A DNA stretch of 64,000 nucleotides from Blattabacterium cuenoti (GCF_014252375.1 NZ_CP059221.1:382001-446000); one strand, 5' to 3'; counted from the first letter of the stretch, positions 49,301 through 58,966 are shown. Translations and numbers: made by a program. The notes: generated by a model not told the origin, from the letters alone.

Positions 49301-49795
49301 TTCTATATATTTAGAATCATAAGTTTTAAAATAATTTTTTAAATCAATCCAATAACCTATTTTATTTGTAAAATTTATCCATTTTTTTAGAGATTCATTA
49401 ACAAATTTTTTACATATTTTGTTATAATCATTTATACTAATTTTTTTACCTACATCATTTTTATTTATTCCTATTTTTTTTTCTACATTTATTTCTATTG
49501 GTAATCCATGAGTATCCCAACCTGATTTTCTAAAAACAATCTTACCTTTTAAAGAATGATATCTACAAAAAATATCTTTTATAGTTCTTGATAAAACATG
49601 ATGTATACCAGGATCACCATTTAATGATGGAGGACCTTCATATAATACATATTTATAACTATTTTTATTATTAAAATTTTTTAAAAAATTATCCTGAATT
49701 TTTTGAAAAAGTTTGTAATCTTTCCAATATTTATCAATATTGTTATATATTTTTTTTAAATCTAATTTTTTATATTCTAGAAATTTTTCTGACAT
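46364..49795 (-). CDS. ileS: Isoleucyl-tRNA synthetase
   Basis: Class I synthetase of 1143 residues, the large type found in Bacteroidota. The HIGH-equivalent motif is NGDPGIHHVLSRTIKD (about 60-75) and KMSKS is GQKMSKSKGN. The editing domain keeps the Thr-rich SWTTTPWTLPSN and the Asp of GTGIVHISPTFGLEDF, so mischarged valine can probably still be cleared. Upstream of lspA, the common operon order; divergent from mutS by 45 bases. Confidence 0.98.
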   Translation of the reverse strand: MSEKFLEYKKLDLKKIYNNIDKYWKDYKLFQKIQDNFLKNFNNKNSYKYVLYEGPPSLNGDPGIHHVLSRTIKDIFCRYHSLKGKIVFRKSGWDTHGLPIEINVEKKIGINKNDVGKKISINDYNKICKKFVNESLKKWINFTNKIGYWIDLKNYFKTYDSKYIESVWWIIKELYKKNLLYNGYTVQPYSPYAGTGLSYHELNMPGTYKKVEQVSPIVKFKLIKNTLSNKIKNIIGDIYLLSWTTTPWTLPSNTALSVGYNVDYLLIKIYNFNNSCEENLIFSEKSINKILEPNKYYEISNHKSIKLIYKEKIPYFKILKFKGKYLFNSRYEQLLPWFKPYYNYNNAFKIVNCDFIDINEGTGIVHISPTFGLEDFLISKKYNIPSMIVLQNNKLVPLVDFQGKFINNFPHGLSEKYIKKEFNPKKNETFSVENKIISLLKKENKIFKSENYKHFYPHCWRTERPIIYYPLYSWFFKTTSIKDKMIDLNNKINWYSNSHNKKNNRFNSWLKNIKDWNLSRSRFWGTPLPIWKNKSGKEKIVIGSIKELILEIKKSIKNGIMSYNILEKFKLNDMSDENYKNIDLHKHVLDKIILVSSKGEPMKRDPDLIDVWFDSGSMPYAQFHYPFENKNIIEKNILFPSDFISEGLDQTRGWFFSLHTISCAISRSISYKNVVSTGLVLDKNGQKMSKSKGNTIDPINLINNYGPDAIRWYIVSNSEPWDNSKFDVYGINTVIKRFFGTLYNVYSFFTMYANIDGFSYKEKDCIDNYNDMDLWIISKLNNLIKDTEKSYNNYNPNKVTRLVTSFVINNLSNWYIRICRRRFWKEKYTKNKISAYQVLYTCLISVSKIISPIVPFFSEIIYVNLNSITNKENFISVHLSLYPIYNINLVNSDLEYKMSLAKKIVNMILSIRKKNNIKIRQPLENVMVICNKNDKYNHLKKISYIILKESNVKKIKFPSSFKIIELFKYIKPNYRSIGKKFRENTKEISYLINNLTQVDIKNLEKNKKIIINTKSQKKFNLLLEDVIISTKYIKNWAISFDNNITVALDLKITESLKKEGIIRDLIRYIQELRKKENFHVLEKILIYINTKNKYINLIINCNKLLLCKETLSKNIFIWNKKEGSKFYIEDKYIFIKIKKYNYI

Positions 49796-49840
49796 AAAAA
49801 TTTTTTAATAAGAAATTCTAGTTTTGAATATATATTAATA

Positions 49841-52375
49841 ATGAATAAAAACGATAATAATAAAAAAGAAGAAACTCCATTAATTAAACAATATAATAAT
49901 ATAAAAAATAAATATCCAAATGCTATTTTATTATTTCAAGTTGGAGATTTTTATGAAACTTTTGGAAAAGATGCAATTATATGTTCTAATATATTAAATA
50001 TAATTTTAACAAAACGATCTAAATACATAACACATTTAGCTGGATTTCCTTGTCATTCTTTAAATAATTATTTACCTAAACTAATACGTAATGGTTATAG
50101 AGTAGCAATTTGCAATCAACTAGAAGAACATAATAATAATAAAAACATTGTAAAAAGAGGTGTAGTAGAATTAATTACTCCAGGAATTAATATAGATGAT
50201 AATTTATTAGAAAGTAAATCAAATAATTTTTTAGCATCTATTCATATGGAAAAAAATATTTTTGGATTAAGTTTTTTAGATATTTCTACTGGAGAATTTT
50301 TTATAGTAGAAGATAACGAAAAAAACATATTTCAATACATAAAAAATTTTCAACCAAATGAAATAATTTTTCAAAAAAAACAAAGATTTTTTTTTGAAAA
50401 ATTATTAAAACATATAATATATTCAAAATTTTTAATGAATGATTGGTTGTTTAATTATCAATTTTCATATGAAAAATTAATATCACATTTTAAAACAAAT
50501 TCTTTAAAAGGATTTGGAATTAATGACATGAAAGTAGGAATAATTTCTGCAGGTTCAATATTATCTTATGTACATGACTCTCATCATATAAACATTCAAC
50601 ATATATCTACTATACATAGGATAGAAAAAAAAAATTTTATACACATAGATGATTATACATTCAAAAATTTAGAAATATTTAAACCATTAAATAAAAATGG
50701 AAAATCATTATTGGATATAATAGACAATACTATTACTCCAATGGGTGGAAGATTATTAAAAAATTGGATTTTATTCCCCTTAACAAATATTGATCATATA
50801 AATGATAGACTTTTTTCAGTAAAAGAATTATGTATATATAATGATATACGCATGTTTATTATTAATAAACTTAAATCTATTCGTGATATAGATAGAATAA
50901 TATCAAGGATTGTTATGGGAAAAACTAATCCAAAAGAAATATTAGTTTTAGATAAATCAATAAACTCTATAGAAAAATTAAAAAAAATAAAATTACCTGA
51001 AAAAATAAAAAAAATTAAGTCAATTATAAATCTTATACAAGATTGTAGTTACATACATATATATATTAACGATATAATTGATATTAATTCAAATTATAAA
51101 ATTAATAAAGGAAAAGATTTTTTTATAAAGGAAGGAGTTTCTAAAAAATTAGATAACTTTCGTAAGTTATATTTTTTTCAAAAAGAACATTTAGAAAATC
51201 TTTGTATTAAAGAACAATCTAAAATAGGTATAAAAAAAATTAAAGTAGTTTATAATAATACATTTGGATATTTATTTGAAATAAATAAAAAGTATAAAAA
51301 AAAAATTCCATCATATTGGATTCAAAAACAAATTCTATCTAATTCTATTAGATATAGTAGTAAAGAATTAATAAATTATGAATCTAATATTATTAATGCT
51401 GAAAAAAATATTTTTATTATAGAAAAATTTATATTTAAAAATTTGATAAAAAATATATTAACATATATAAAAAAAATACAAAATAATTCAAAAATAATAT
51501 CTGAATTAGATATTTTATGTTCTTTTTCATTATCTGCATTAGAAAATAATTATTCAATGCCTTTTATAAGTAAATCTAATAAATTAGATATTATTAATGG
51601 TAGACATCCAGTTATAGAAAGAAATTTTTTTTTAAAAAATTGTTATATACCAAATAATATTAAACTTAATAAAAATAATCAACAAATTATTATTATAACT
51701 GGCCCTAATATGTCAGGTAAATCCGCAATTTTAAGACAAACTGCTATTATAATATTAATGTCGCATATTGGAAGTTTTATTCCTGCTGATAAAAATACTA
51801 AAATAGGAATAATAGATAAAATTTTTAGTAGAATTGGATCATCTGATAATATTTCATTAGGAGAATCAACGTTTATGGTTGAAATGAATGAAACTTCTAA
51901 TATATTAAATAATATAACTAAAAATAGTTTTATTATTTTAGATGAGATAGGAAGAGGAACAAGTACCAATGATGGTATTTCAATAGCTCAATCTATTATT
52001 GAATTTTTACATGAAAGTAAATTAAAACCATTTACTTTATTTGCTACTCATTATCATGAACTAAATAATATTTATTTATCTTTAGAAAGAGTAAAAAATT
52101 ATCATATATCCGTAAAAAAATATAATAATAAAATTATTTTTATAAGAACATTAAAACCAGGAGTAACAAGTCATAGTTTAGGAATACATGTCGCTAAAAT
52201 GTCAGGTATGCCTAAAAAAATAATTGATAGAGCAAATACAATTTTAAAAAAAATTACTAAAAATAGTAATACTATAAAAAAAGTTTTTTCTTATATAAAA
52301 GACATAAAAGATATAAATTCCTTATATAGTAAAAATATTGCAATAAAAATAATAAAAATAATATTAAATAAATAA
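49841..52375 (+). CDS. mutS: DNA mismatch repair protein MutS
   Basis: Recognises mismatches. The 844-residue protein has the mismatch-reading FYETF near residue 39 (Phe-x-Glu is FYE), the connector and lever regions, and the ATPase domain with Walker A TGPNMSGKS (about residue 620), the IGSSDNISLGESTFMVEM signature region, Walker B FIILDEIGRGTST and the FATHYHEL loop. All catalytic parts are intact; some reduced endosymbiont genomes have lost this gene. mutL is not in the window. Confidence 0.97.
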   Translation: MNKNDNNKKEETPLIKQYNNIKNKYPNAILLFQVGDFYETFGKDAIICSNILNIILTKRSKYITHLAGFPCHSLNNYLPKLIRNGYRVAICNQLEEHNNNKNIVKRGVVELITPGINIDDNLLESKSNNFLASIHMEKNIFGLSFLDISTGEFFIVEDNEKNIFQYIKNFQPNEIIFQKKQRFFFEKLLKHIIYSKFLMNDWLFNYQFSYEKLISHFKTNSLKGFGINDMKVGIISAGSILSYVHDSHHINIQHISTIHRIEKKNFIHIDDYTFKNLEIFKPLNKNGKSLLDIIDNTITPMGGRLLKNWILFPLTNIDHINDRLFSVKELCIYNDIRMFIINKLKSIRDIDRIISRIVMGKTNPKEILVLDKSINSIEKLKKIKLPEKIKKIKSIINLIQDCSYIHIYINDIIDINSNYKINKGKDFFIKEGVSKKLDNFRKLYFFQKEHLENLCIKEQSKIGIKKIKVVYNNTFGYLFEINKKYKKKIPSYWIQKQILSNSIRYSSKELINYESNIINAEKNIFIIEKFIFKNLIKNILTYIKKIQNNSKIISELDILCSFSLSALENNYSMPFISKSNKLDIINGRHPVIERNFFLKNCYIPNNIKLNKNNQQIIIITGPNMSGKSAILRQTAIIILMSHIGSFIPADKNTKIGIIDKIFSRIGSSDNISLGESTFMVEMNETSNILNNITKNSFIILDEIGRGTSTNDGISIAQSIIEFLHESKLKPFTLFATHYHELNNIYLSLERVKNYHISVKKYNNKIIFIRTLKPGVTSHSLGIHVAKMSGMPKKIIDRANTILKKITKNSNTIKKVFSYIKDIKDINSLYSKNIAIKIIKIILNK

Positions 52376-52390
52376 TAATTAATTTAATTA

Positions 52391-52422
52391 TTTGCTATAA
52401 AAATCTTTTTGAATTAGATTTG
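52391..52422 (+). promoter_or_regulatory. Bacteroidota promoter for tRNA-Gly/tRNA-Leu
   Basis: TTTG at 52391-52394, a 20-base spacer, and TAGATTTG at 52415-52422, then 9 bases to the tRNA-Gly 5' end. This is a full match to TTTG-N19/20-TAnnTTTG and the strongest promoter call in the window. Confidence 0.8.
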
Positions 52423-52431
52423 TTTTATAAA

Positions 52432-52504
52432 GCGAGAATAACTCAGCTGGTAGAGTACGACCTTGCCAAGGTCGGAGTCACGGGTTCGAATCCCGTTTCT
52501 CGCT
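52432..52504 (+). tRNA. tRNA-Gly (GCC)
   Basis: Acceptor GCGAGAA/TTCTCGC, an anticodon arm GACCTTGCCAAGGTC reading GCC, and T-arm ACGGGTTCGAATCCCGT. Discriminator T; no encoded CCA. First of a two-tRNA transcript. Confidence 0.95.
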
Positions 52505-52511
52505 TATTTTT

Positions 52512-52596
52512 ATCCGGGTGGTGGAATTGGTAGACACACAGGACTTAAAATCCTGTGATCATTTTGATCATACGGGTTCGAGTCCCGTCCCGGGTA
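52512..52596 (+). tRNA. tRNA-Leu (UAA)
   Basis: Class II tRNA of 85 nt. The anticodon arm AGGACTTAAAATCCT reads UAA, the long variable arm is a perfect TGATCA hairpin, and the T-arm is CGGGTTCGAGTCCCG. The acceptor ATCCGGG/CCCGGGT has one wobble pair; discriminator A and no encoded CCA. It ends 8 bases before convergent guaB. Confidence 0.95.
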
Positions 52597-52604
52597 TTTT
52601 TATA

Positions 52605-54062
52605 TCAAAATCCAGAATAATTAGGAGATTCTTTTGTTATTCTAACACTATGTGGATGACTTTCTCTTAATCCAGAATTAGTAATTTTTACAAACTTTCC
52701 TTTCTTAATTAATTCTTTAATATTAGATACACCACAATAACCCATTCCAGACCGTAATCCACCACAAATTTGATAAATAACATCTTTCATTTTTCCTTTA
52801 TATGGAACTATAGCTTCTACACCTTCTGGAACAATTTTTTCATTAAACTGAAAATATCTATCTTTACTTCCTTTATTCATAGATAATAAAGATCCCATTC
52901 CTACATAAGTTTTAAATTTTCTTCCATGATATATCACTTCTTCTCCAGGGGATTCATCAGTTCCAGCAAATAAACTACCTATCATTACTGAATTAGCTCC
53001 AGAAGCTATTGCTTTTACAATATCTCCTGAATATCTAATACCACCATCAGAAATAACACTTATGTTTCTAGTTTTAGAATATTCATAAACATCGTTAATT
53101 GCTGTAATTTGAGGCATTCCTACTCCAGCCACAATTCTTGTTGTACATATAGATCCAGATCCAATTCCCACTTTTAAAATAGAAGAACCAGCGTCTATTA
53201 AATCTTTAGCGCCTTCTTTTGTTACTACATTTCCAACCAATAATGGTATTTCAGGAAAAAAATAACGAATTGATTTTATTATTTTAATAATACTAGATGA
53301 ATGACCATGAGCAGAATCTATGGTTATTAAATCAACTTTAACTTTGATTAAAGATTCTACTCTATTTAAGGTTTCTTTATCAATTCCTACTGCTGCTCCT
53401 ACCCTTAATTTACCTTTTGAATCTTTGCATGCATTAGGATATTCAATAACATTATCAATGTCTTTAATAGTTATTAGTCCTTCTAACTTATTAAATTCAT
53501 TTACAATAGGTAGCTTCTCTATTCTTCCTTCAAGAAGGATATTCTTTGCATTTTTTATAGTTACATCTCTTGTTGATGTTATTAATTTTTTTGTCATAAT
53601 ATCTTCTACGGAAGTGTCTAAATTTATTCTATACTTAATATCCCTTTTTGTAATTATTCCTAATAAATAATTATCTTTTTCTATAACAGGTAATCCTGAA
53701 ATTCTGTACTTCATCATGAGATCTTTAGCATGTTTTAATGTAGAATTCTTATATAAAGTAATAGGATCATCTATAATTCCATTTTCATATCTTTTAACTT
53801 TATAAACTTCTTTTGTTTGATTTTCTATATCCATATTTTTATGGATTATGCCAAGACCACCTTCTCTAGCAATAGAAATTGCTAGAGAAGATTCCGTTAC
53901 TGTATCCATAGCGGAACTTAATATAGGTATATTTAAAGTAATATCAGAAGTTATAGATGTTTTAAGAGATACTTCTGATGGAAGAATAGAAGAATAAGAT
54001 GGAATAAGTAAAACATCATCAAATGTCAATGCTTCTTTTAGAATCTTTTTATTTAAAGACAT
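52605..54062 (-). CDS. guaB: IMP dehydrogenase
   Basis: Oxidises IMP to XMP, committed step of GMP synthesis. The 485-residue protein has [15 protein letters not shown] near the start, a CBS-pair insert (about residues 95-205), the catalytic loop [12 protein letters not shown] with the nucleophile Cys (about residue 303), [15 protein letters not shown], and the flap with GMGSLLSM. Divergent from the small lipoprotein gene. Confidence 0.98.
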   Translation of the reverse strand: MSLNKKILKEALTFDDVLLIPSYSSILPSEVSLKTSITSDITLNIPILSSAMDTVTESSLAISIAREGGLGIIHKNMDIENQTKEVYKVKRYENGIIDDPITLYKNSTLKHAKDLMMKYRISGLPVIEKDNYLLGIITKRDIKYRINLDTSVEDIMTKKLITSTRDVTIKNAKNILLEGRIEKLPIVNEFNKLEGLITIKDIDNVIEYPNACKDSKGKLRVGAAVGIDKETLNRVESLIKVKVDLITIDSAHGHSSSIIKIIKSIRYFFPEIPLLVGNVVTKEGAKDLIDAGSSILKVGIGSGSICTTRIVAGVGMPQITAINDVYEYSKTRNISVISDGGIRYSGDIVKAIASGANSVMIGSLFAGTDESPGEEVIYHGRKFKTYVGMGSLLSMNKGSKDRYFQFNEKIVPEGVEAIVPYKGKMKDVIYQICGGLRSGMGYCGVSNIKELIKKGKFVKITNSGLRESHPHSVRITKESPNYSGF

Positions 54063-54214
54063 AATTTTTTTTTGTTTTATTAAACAACTTTTTTTAAAGA
54101 AAATTAAATTGTAACATTCTTATTTTCAATTAAAAGAATAAAAATTATAATTTAATTTATTATTATATAAAAAAACACAAATAATTATATATTTTTTCAT
54201 TTCAAATTTTTATA

Positions 54215-54222
54215 TAAATTTG
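54215..54222 (+). promoter_or_regulatory. Candidate -7 box (TAAATTTG) for the small lipoprotein
   Basis: Match to TAnnTTTG located 36 bases before the first ATG of the lipoprotein gene. A -33 TTTG is not clear. The strong downstream hairpin argues that this is an independent transcription unit. Confidence 0.45.
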
Positions 54223-54257
54223 TCCAGTATGTGTAACAATTGAAATATTATTTGATT

Positions 54258-54554
54258 ATGATGAAAAAATTAAGAATTGCTTTTACAACAATCTTGTTAG
54301 CTACATTTTTATTTACTATTAGTTGTAATAATAAAAATAAAAACAATGAAAATAATCCTTCTACAACAGAAGAAGATAAATCTTCTAATGGCGGAGAAAA
54401 TCAAACAGATTCAACATCTTCTACAAACACTCCACCTGCAAATTCAAACAATGAAGATTCTTCAAAAAATAATGAAGAGAATAATAATGGTAGTATAGGA
54501 TCTGAAAAAGAAAAAACAACAACTTCTGAAGATAACGAAAAAGGTAACAAGTAA
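54258..54554 (+). CDS. Small low-complexity lipoprotein
   Basis: Product not recognised. 98 residues: a basic start (MMKKLRIAF), a hydrophobic stretch, then a lipobox FTISC with Cys at about residue 23, so it should be lipidated by Lgt and cut by LspA. The mature part (about 75 residues) is almost wholly Asn, Ser, Glu, Lys and Thr with no predicted fold, resembling a disordered surface or periplasmic linker. ATG at 54258 and 54261 are equally possible; an upstream TTG is less likely. It has its own candidate promoter and strong terminator. It could also be the remnant of a longer lipoprotein. Confidence 0.75.
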   Translation: MMKKLRIAFTTILLATFLFTISCNNKNKNNENNPSTTEEDKSSNGGENQTDSTSSTNTPPANSNNEDSSKNNEENNNGSIGSEKEKTTTSEDNEKGNK

Positions 54555-54566
54555 TTGACTAAAATT

Positions 54567-54638
54567 AAGCAAAAAAAGGAAATAATTATTCGTATTTACG
54601 AAGTATTTACTAATTAAATATATTCCTTCTTTTTGCTT
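54567..54638. terminator. Composite bidirectional hairpin between lipoprotein gene and rplS
   Basis: Long arms AAGCAAAAAAAGGAA (54567-54581) and TTCCTTCTTTTTGCTT (54623-54638) pair with one unpaired base. A second perfect hairpin, TTCGTA-TT-TACGAA (54589-54602), sits inside the loop. A T run follows on the plus strand, so it likely terminates the lipoprotein mRNA and perhaps rplS on the other strand. Confidence 0.7.
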
Positions 54639-54646
54639 TTTTTTTA

Positions 54647-54991
54647 TTAACTTTTTATTCTTGCCTTTTTACCTTTTAAATATCTTATATAATATATTTT
54701 AGATCTTCTTACTTTTCCATATTTATTTATTTCTATTTTTTTTATATTTGGTTGATTAATTATAAATATTCTCTCTACAGAGATTCCCATACTTATTTTT
54801 CTTATAGTAAATGTTTTTGTTAATCTTTTTCCTTGTTTTTTTATTACTATACCCTTAAATGATTGAATTCTTTTTTTATCACCTTCTTTAATTTCAAAAA
54901 ATACAGTTATAGTGTCTCCAGAATTGAATAAAGGAATATCATTTTTTGGTATAAATTTTTCTTCTACATATTTTATAATATTTTGTGACAT
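54647..54991 (-). CDS. rplS: 50S ribosomal protein L19
   Basis: Ribosomal protein at the subunit interface, 114 residues. Conserved segments: FNSGDTITVFFEIKEGDKKRIQSFKG, the SMGISVERIF motif, and GKVRRSKIYYIRYLKGKKARI at the C-terminus. It shares one base with the glmM stop and ends at the composite terminator. Confidence 0.97.
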   Translation of the reverse strand: MSQNIIKYVEEKFIPKNDIPLFNSGDTITVFFEIKEGDKKRIQSFKGIVIKKQGKRLTKTFTIRKISMGISVERIFIINQPNIKKIEINKYGKVRRSKIYYIRYLKGKKARIKS

Positions 54992-56388
54992 TATATATTT
55001 TTTTTTATTTCGTTTATAATTTCTTTAGTTAATAAATTGGATCTATTATTTGAGATAGGACTTTCTGAATATATCCTTATAATATTTTCAGTTTTAGATT
55101 TTCTAACGTGAATCCATTCATTATTTGGAAAATAAATTTTTATACCATCATTACAGTCTATATTATTTTTAATATATTTTTTCTTTATTTTTTTTAAAAA
55201 AAAATTATAATTAAATGATAAATTAACTGTTTTTTTAGACATAAAATAAATAGGATATGTTTTTTTTAGTTTATATAAAGAAGTACATTTTAATTTATAT
55301 AAATGAGTTATTAATAATGCGATTCCAATCAAGGCATCTCTTCCATAACGTATTTTAGGATAAATAATACCTCCATTTCCTTCACCACCAATTATAGCAT
55401 TATATTCTTTCATTTTTTTTACAACATTTGCCTCTCCTATAGAAGAATAATAAAGTTTAACATTATTTTTAATACAAATGTCTTTTAATGCATGTGAAGA
55501 TGATAATGTAGAAACTACAGGTCCTGATTCATTTTTTAAAATGAAATCTACAATAGATATTAAAGTATATTCTTCTCCAAAAAATTCTCCATTTTCACAT
55601 ATAAATACTACTCTATCTACATCTGGATCAACTGATATTCCAAAGTCAGCACCAACTTTTGGAACAATTTTACAAATTTCTTTTAGATTTTTTTTAATTG
55701 GTTCAGGATTATGAACAAAATTTCCATCAATATTACAATTAACTTTTATTACATCAATACCTAATTTTTTTAAAAGTATTGGAACAGCTATTCCACCAGT
55801 TGAATTTATACCATCTACTAATACCCTTAATTTATATTTTCTTAAATTATTTATATTATTATTTATAATAGGTATAGATAAAATTTTATTTATATGTTTT
55901 TGTATGTAACATTTTTTATAAATAATCTTCCCTAAATTTTTATTAGATACAAAATTAAAATTATTTTTTTCAACAATTTTTAGCAATTCATTAAAGTTTT
56001 TTTCTGATAAAAATTCTCCATTAGAATTAAAAAATTTTAGTCCATTCCAATTTTGTTTATTATGACTTGCTGTAATCATAATACCTCCATCAGATTTTTC
56101 TTCTATAATAGCTATACCTACTGTTGGTGTAGTAGATAATCCAATATCTACTACATTAAAACCAAGAAATTGAATAGTTACCATAATTAAATTATGGAAT
56201 AAAATAGAAGAGGATCTACCGTCTCTACCTAATATTATTTTATAATTATTATTTTTTTTTTTATTTTTTTTTTTTATTAAAAAAATATATCCAGAAGAAA
56301 ATTTAATTACTTCTGTAGGAGAAAAAGAATTTTCTTTTTTTCCTCCTAAAATACCTCTTATTCCAGATGAAGATTTAATAAGTACCAC
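54991..56388 (-). CDS. glmM: Phosphoglucosamine mutase (phosphohexomutase family)
   Basis: Converts glucosamine-6-phosphate to glucosamine-1-phosphate for UDP-GlcNAc, peptidoglycan and lipid A. The 465-residue protein has SSGIRGILGG at the N-terminus, the active-site GIMITASHNKQNWNG (Ser about residue 107), the metal loop DPDVDRVVF, the sugar loop GEGNGGIIYP, and the phosphate loop RKSKTENIIRIYSES. The Bacteroidota GlmM has this layout, but phosphomannomutase cannot be excluded by motif alone. It overlaps rplS by one base. Confidence 0.9.
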   Translation of the reverse strand: MVLIKSSSGIRGILGGKKENSFSPTEVIKFSSGYIFLIKKKNKKKNNNYKIILGRDGRSSSILFHNLIMVTIQFLGFNVVDIGLSTTPTVGIAIIEEKSDGGIMITASHNKQNWNGLKFFNSNGEFLSEKNFNELLKIVEKNNFNFVSNKNLGKIIYKKCYIQKHINKILSIPIINNNINNLRKYKLRVLVDGINSTGGIAVPILLKKLGIDVIKVNCNIDGNFVHNPEPIKKNLKEICKIVPKVGADFGISVDPDVDRVVFICENGEFFGEEYTLISIVDFILKNESGPVVSTLSSSHALKDICIKNNVKLYYSSIGEANVVKKMKEYNAIIGGEGNGGIIYPKIRYGRDALIGIALLITHLYKLKCTSLYKLKKTYPIYFMSKKTVNLSFNYNFFLKKIKKKYIKNNIDCNDGIKIYFPNNEWIHVRKSKTENIIRIYSESPISNNRSNLLTKEIINEIKKNI

Positions 56389-56441
56389 AAATATTATTAA
56401 TATTTTTTAACAAAAATATATTTTATTTTTATTATTTAAGT

Positions 56442-57965
56442 TTAATAATTAACATCATCATCGTCTAAATCAATAAAATTTTCGTCATTATAAACATTAT
56501 ATGGTTTATTAACTATGTTATCTTTTTTTCTTTCATAATCAATAACATTTTTCTTATAATCCTCTTCCCAAACTAATGGAATAGTTTTTTTTTCTTCAAT
56601 ATTTATGAACTTAGATTTATCACTTATAAATTTTAATCTAAATCTTCCTAACCCCCCATTCCTATGTTTAGAAATAATTATTTCTGCTTCTCCAATGCAT
56701 GAATCATTTTTTTTATCGTCATAATCCCATACTTTAAATCCATAATATTCTGGTCTATATATAAACATAACTATGTCGGCATCTTGTTCAAGAGCCCCAG
56801 ATTCTCTTAAATCAGATAATAATGGCCTTTTACTTCCACCTCTAGTTTCAACTGCTCTAGATAATTGAGATAATGCTATTATGGGAATATTTAATTCTTT
56901 AGATATAGATTTTAAATTTCTAGAAATAATAGATATTTCTTGTTCTCTATTTTGAAATTTTAATCCAGATTTTGATCCCATTAGTTGTATATAATCTATT
57001 AATATCAATTTTATATTATATTTAGCAATTAAATACCTAGATTTAGTTCTCAAATTAAAAATATCTAGAGAAGGAGTATCATCTATAAATATAGGGGCAT
57101 CTTTTAATCTTTCTGTTTTTTTCATTAATGAATTCCATTCTAATTCTGATAAATCAGCCTTTTTAATTTTTTCTGACGATATTTCTGTTTCTGATGAAAT
57201 TAACTTTGTAATTAACTGAACTGATGACATTTCTAATGAAAAAATAATAACAGGAATTTTATGTTTAACTGAAATATTTCTAACCATAGATAACATAAAT
57301 GTAGTTTTTCCCATTCCTGGTCTAGATGCTATAATAATTAAATCTGAATTTTGCCATCCAGACGTCATATAATCTAACCTATTAAATCCAGATGATATTC
57401 CTGATATTCCACTAATTCCTTTATTCTTTGTTTTTTTTATTTTTTCAATAACTTTTTTTACAAGATAATTAGTAGTTTCATATTTTTTTTTTACTAAATA
57501 TTTTTGATTAACATCGAAAATTTTTGATTCTGCATAATCTATTAAAGATAAAACATCATTATTTTCTTCATAACATTTTGTTATAACTCCAGAAAAAATG
57601 TTAATCAATTTCCTTAAAATAAATTTTTTAAGAATTATTCTACTGTGATACTCTATATGTGCAGATGATACAACTTTCTGTGTTAATTTTATTAAATAAT
57701 ATTCACCACCTATATAATCTAATTTTCCACTTACACGTAGTTCATTTAAAACAGTATATAAATCAACTGGATTTGAATTATCATATAATTTTCGTATAGC
57801 TAAATATATATATTTATGTTCTTTTCTATAAAAAATATCAGGAAATAATGTATCAATAACTTTACTTAATCCTTTTTTATCTATAATCATTGCACCTATA
57901 ACTGCCTCTTCTAATTCCAATGATCTAGGAGGTATTTTTTCTTCAGATTCTTTATTAATATCCAT
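56442..57965 (-). CDS. dnaB: Replicative DNA helicase DnaB
   Basis: Hexameric helicase at the replication fork, 507 residues. The N-terminal domain starts PRSLELEEAVIGAMI, and the C-terminal RecA-like domain has Walker A IASRPGMGKTTF (about 212-223), FSLEMSS, Walker B LILIDYIQLM, and SDLRESGALEQDADIVMF. No intein is present. The C-terminal tail is Asp/Asn-rich. It lies 28 bases after accA. Confidence 0.98.
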   Translation of the reverse strand: MDINKESEEKIPPRSLELEEAVIGAMIIDKKGLSKVIDTLFPDIFYRKEHKYIYLAIRKLYDNSNPVDLYTVLNELRVSGKLDYIGGEYYLIKLTQKVVSSAHIEYHSRIILKKFILRKLINIFSGVITKCYEENNDVLSLIDYAESKIFDVNQKYLVKKKYETTNYLVKKVIEKIKKTKNKGISGISGISSGFNRLDYMTSGWQNSDLIIIASRPGMGKTTFMLSMVRNISVKHKIPVIIFSLEMSSVQLITKLISSETEISSEKIKKADLSELEWNSLMKKTERLKDAPIFIDDTPSLDIFNLRTKSRYLIAKYNIKLILIDYIQLMGSKSGLKFQNREQEISIISRNLKSISKELNIPIIALSQLSRAVETRGGSKRPLLSDLRESGALEQDADIVMFIYRPEYYGFKVWDYDDKKNDSCIGEAEIIISKHRNGGLGRFRLKFISDKSKFINIEEKKTIPLVWEEDYKKNVIDYERKKDNIVNKPYNVYNDENFIDLDDDDVNY

Positions 57966-57993
57966 ATAAAATATAATTCTTTTTTATTCATTT

Positions 57994-58947
57994 TTATTCA
58001 TTAAAAATTCCCATAGATAAGTATTTATTTTTTCTATATCTAATAATTGATTCTATATCTATTTTAGATAATTCATTATGATATTTTATTATTTTTTTTT
58101 TTACTATTCTAAAAGCTTTTTCAGGAAAAAAGTGAGCTCCACCTAAAGGTTCCTTAATTATATCATCTATAAGATTTAATTCATACATTTTTTCTGATGT
58201 TAATTTTAATGAAGACGCATATTCTTCTTTTTTATCCCAATTTCCCCAAAGTATTGTAGAGCAACTCTCTGGAGAGATTACAGAATACCAAGAATTTTCC
58301 ATCATAGAAACCTTATCACCTATTCCTATACCTAATGCTCCACCACTAGCACCTTCTCCAATAATTAATACAATAATAGGTACTTTTAAACACATCATTT
58401 CATATATATTTTTTCCTATTGCTTCTCCCTGTCCTCTTTTCTCTGCCTCAATTCCTGGAAATGCTCCAGGAGTATCAATAAATGTAATAATAGGTTTTCT
58501 AAATTTTTCTGATAATTTCATAAGACGTAACGCTTTTCTGTATCCTTCTGGATTAGGCATTCCAAACCTTCTATATTGTCTATCTTTAATATTTCTACCT
58601 TTTTGAGTTCCTATAATCATAAAAGTAGTTTCATCTATTTTTCCAAATCCTCCTATTATTGCCTTATCATCACTAAAATTACGATCTCCATGTAATTCTA
58701 TAAATGATTTTTTTGTTATATATTGTACATAATCTAATGTATAAGGTCTATCAGGATGTCTAGATAATTGAACACGTTGCCAAGGAGTTAAATTACTGTG
58801 TATTTTTTTTATTGTTTTTTCCATTTTACATTTTAATTGATTACAAATATTTTTCATGTCTATTCCACTTTTTTTTTCTATAATTAGACAATTAATATAT
58901 TGTTTTCTAATCTCTTGTATTGGTTTTTCAAAATCTAAGTATTCCAT
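57994..58947 (-). CDS. accA: Acetyl-CoA carboxylase carboxyltransferase subunit alpha
   Basis: With AccD transfers carboxyl from biocarboxyl-BCCP to acetyl-CoA, starting fatty acid synthesis. The 317-residue protein begins [13 protein letters not shown] and has [51 protein letters not shown] (residues about 156-177) and [12 protein letters not shown], all hallmarks of AccA. accD is outside the window. It lies 19 bases after sdhB. Confidence 0.97.
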   Translation of the reverse strand: MEYLDFEKPIQEIRKQYINCLIIEKKSGIDMKNICNQLKCKMEKTIKKIHSNLTPWQRVQLSRHPDRPYTLDYVQYITKKSFIELHGDRNFSDDKAIIGGFGKIDETTFMIIGTQKGRNIKDRQYRRFGMPNPEGYRKALRLMKLSEKFRKPIITFIDTPGAFPGIEAEKRGQGEAIGKNIYEMMCLKVPIIVLIIGEGASGGALGIGIGDKVSMMENSWYSVISPESCSTILWGNWDKKEEYASSLKLTSEKMYELNLIDDIIKEPLGGAHFFPEKAFRIVKKKIIKYHNELSKIDIESIIRYRKNKYLSMGIFNE

Positions 58948-58966
58948 AAATAAAAATGATTAATAA

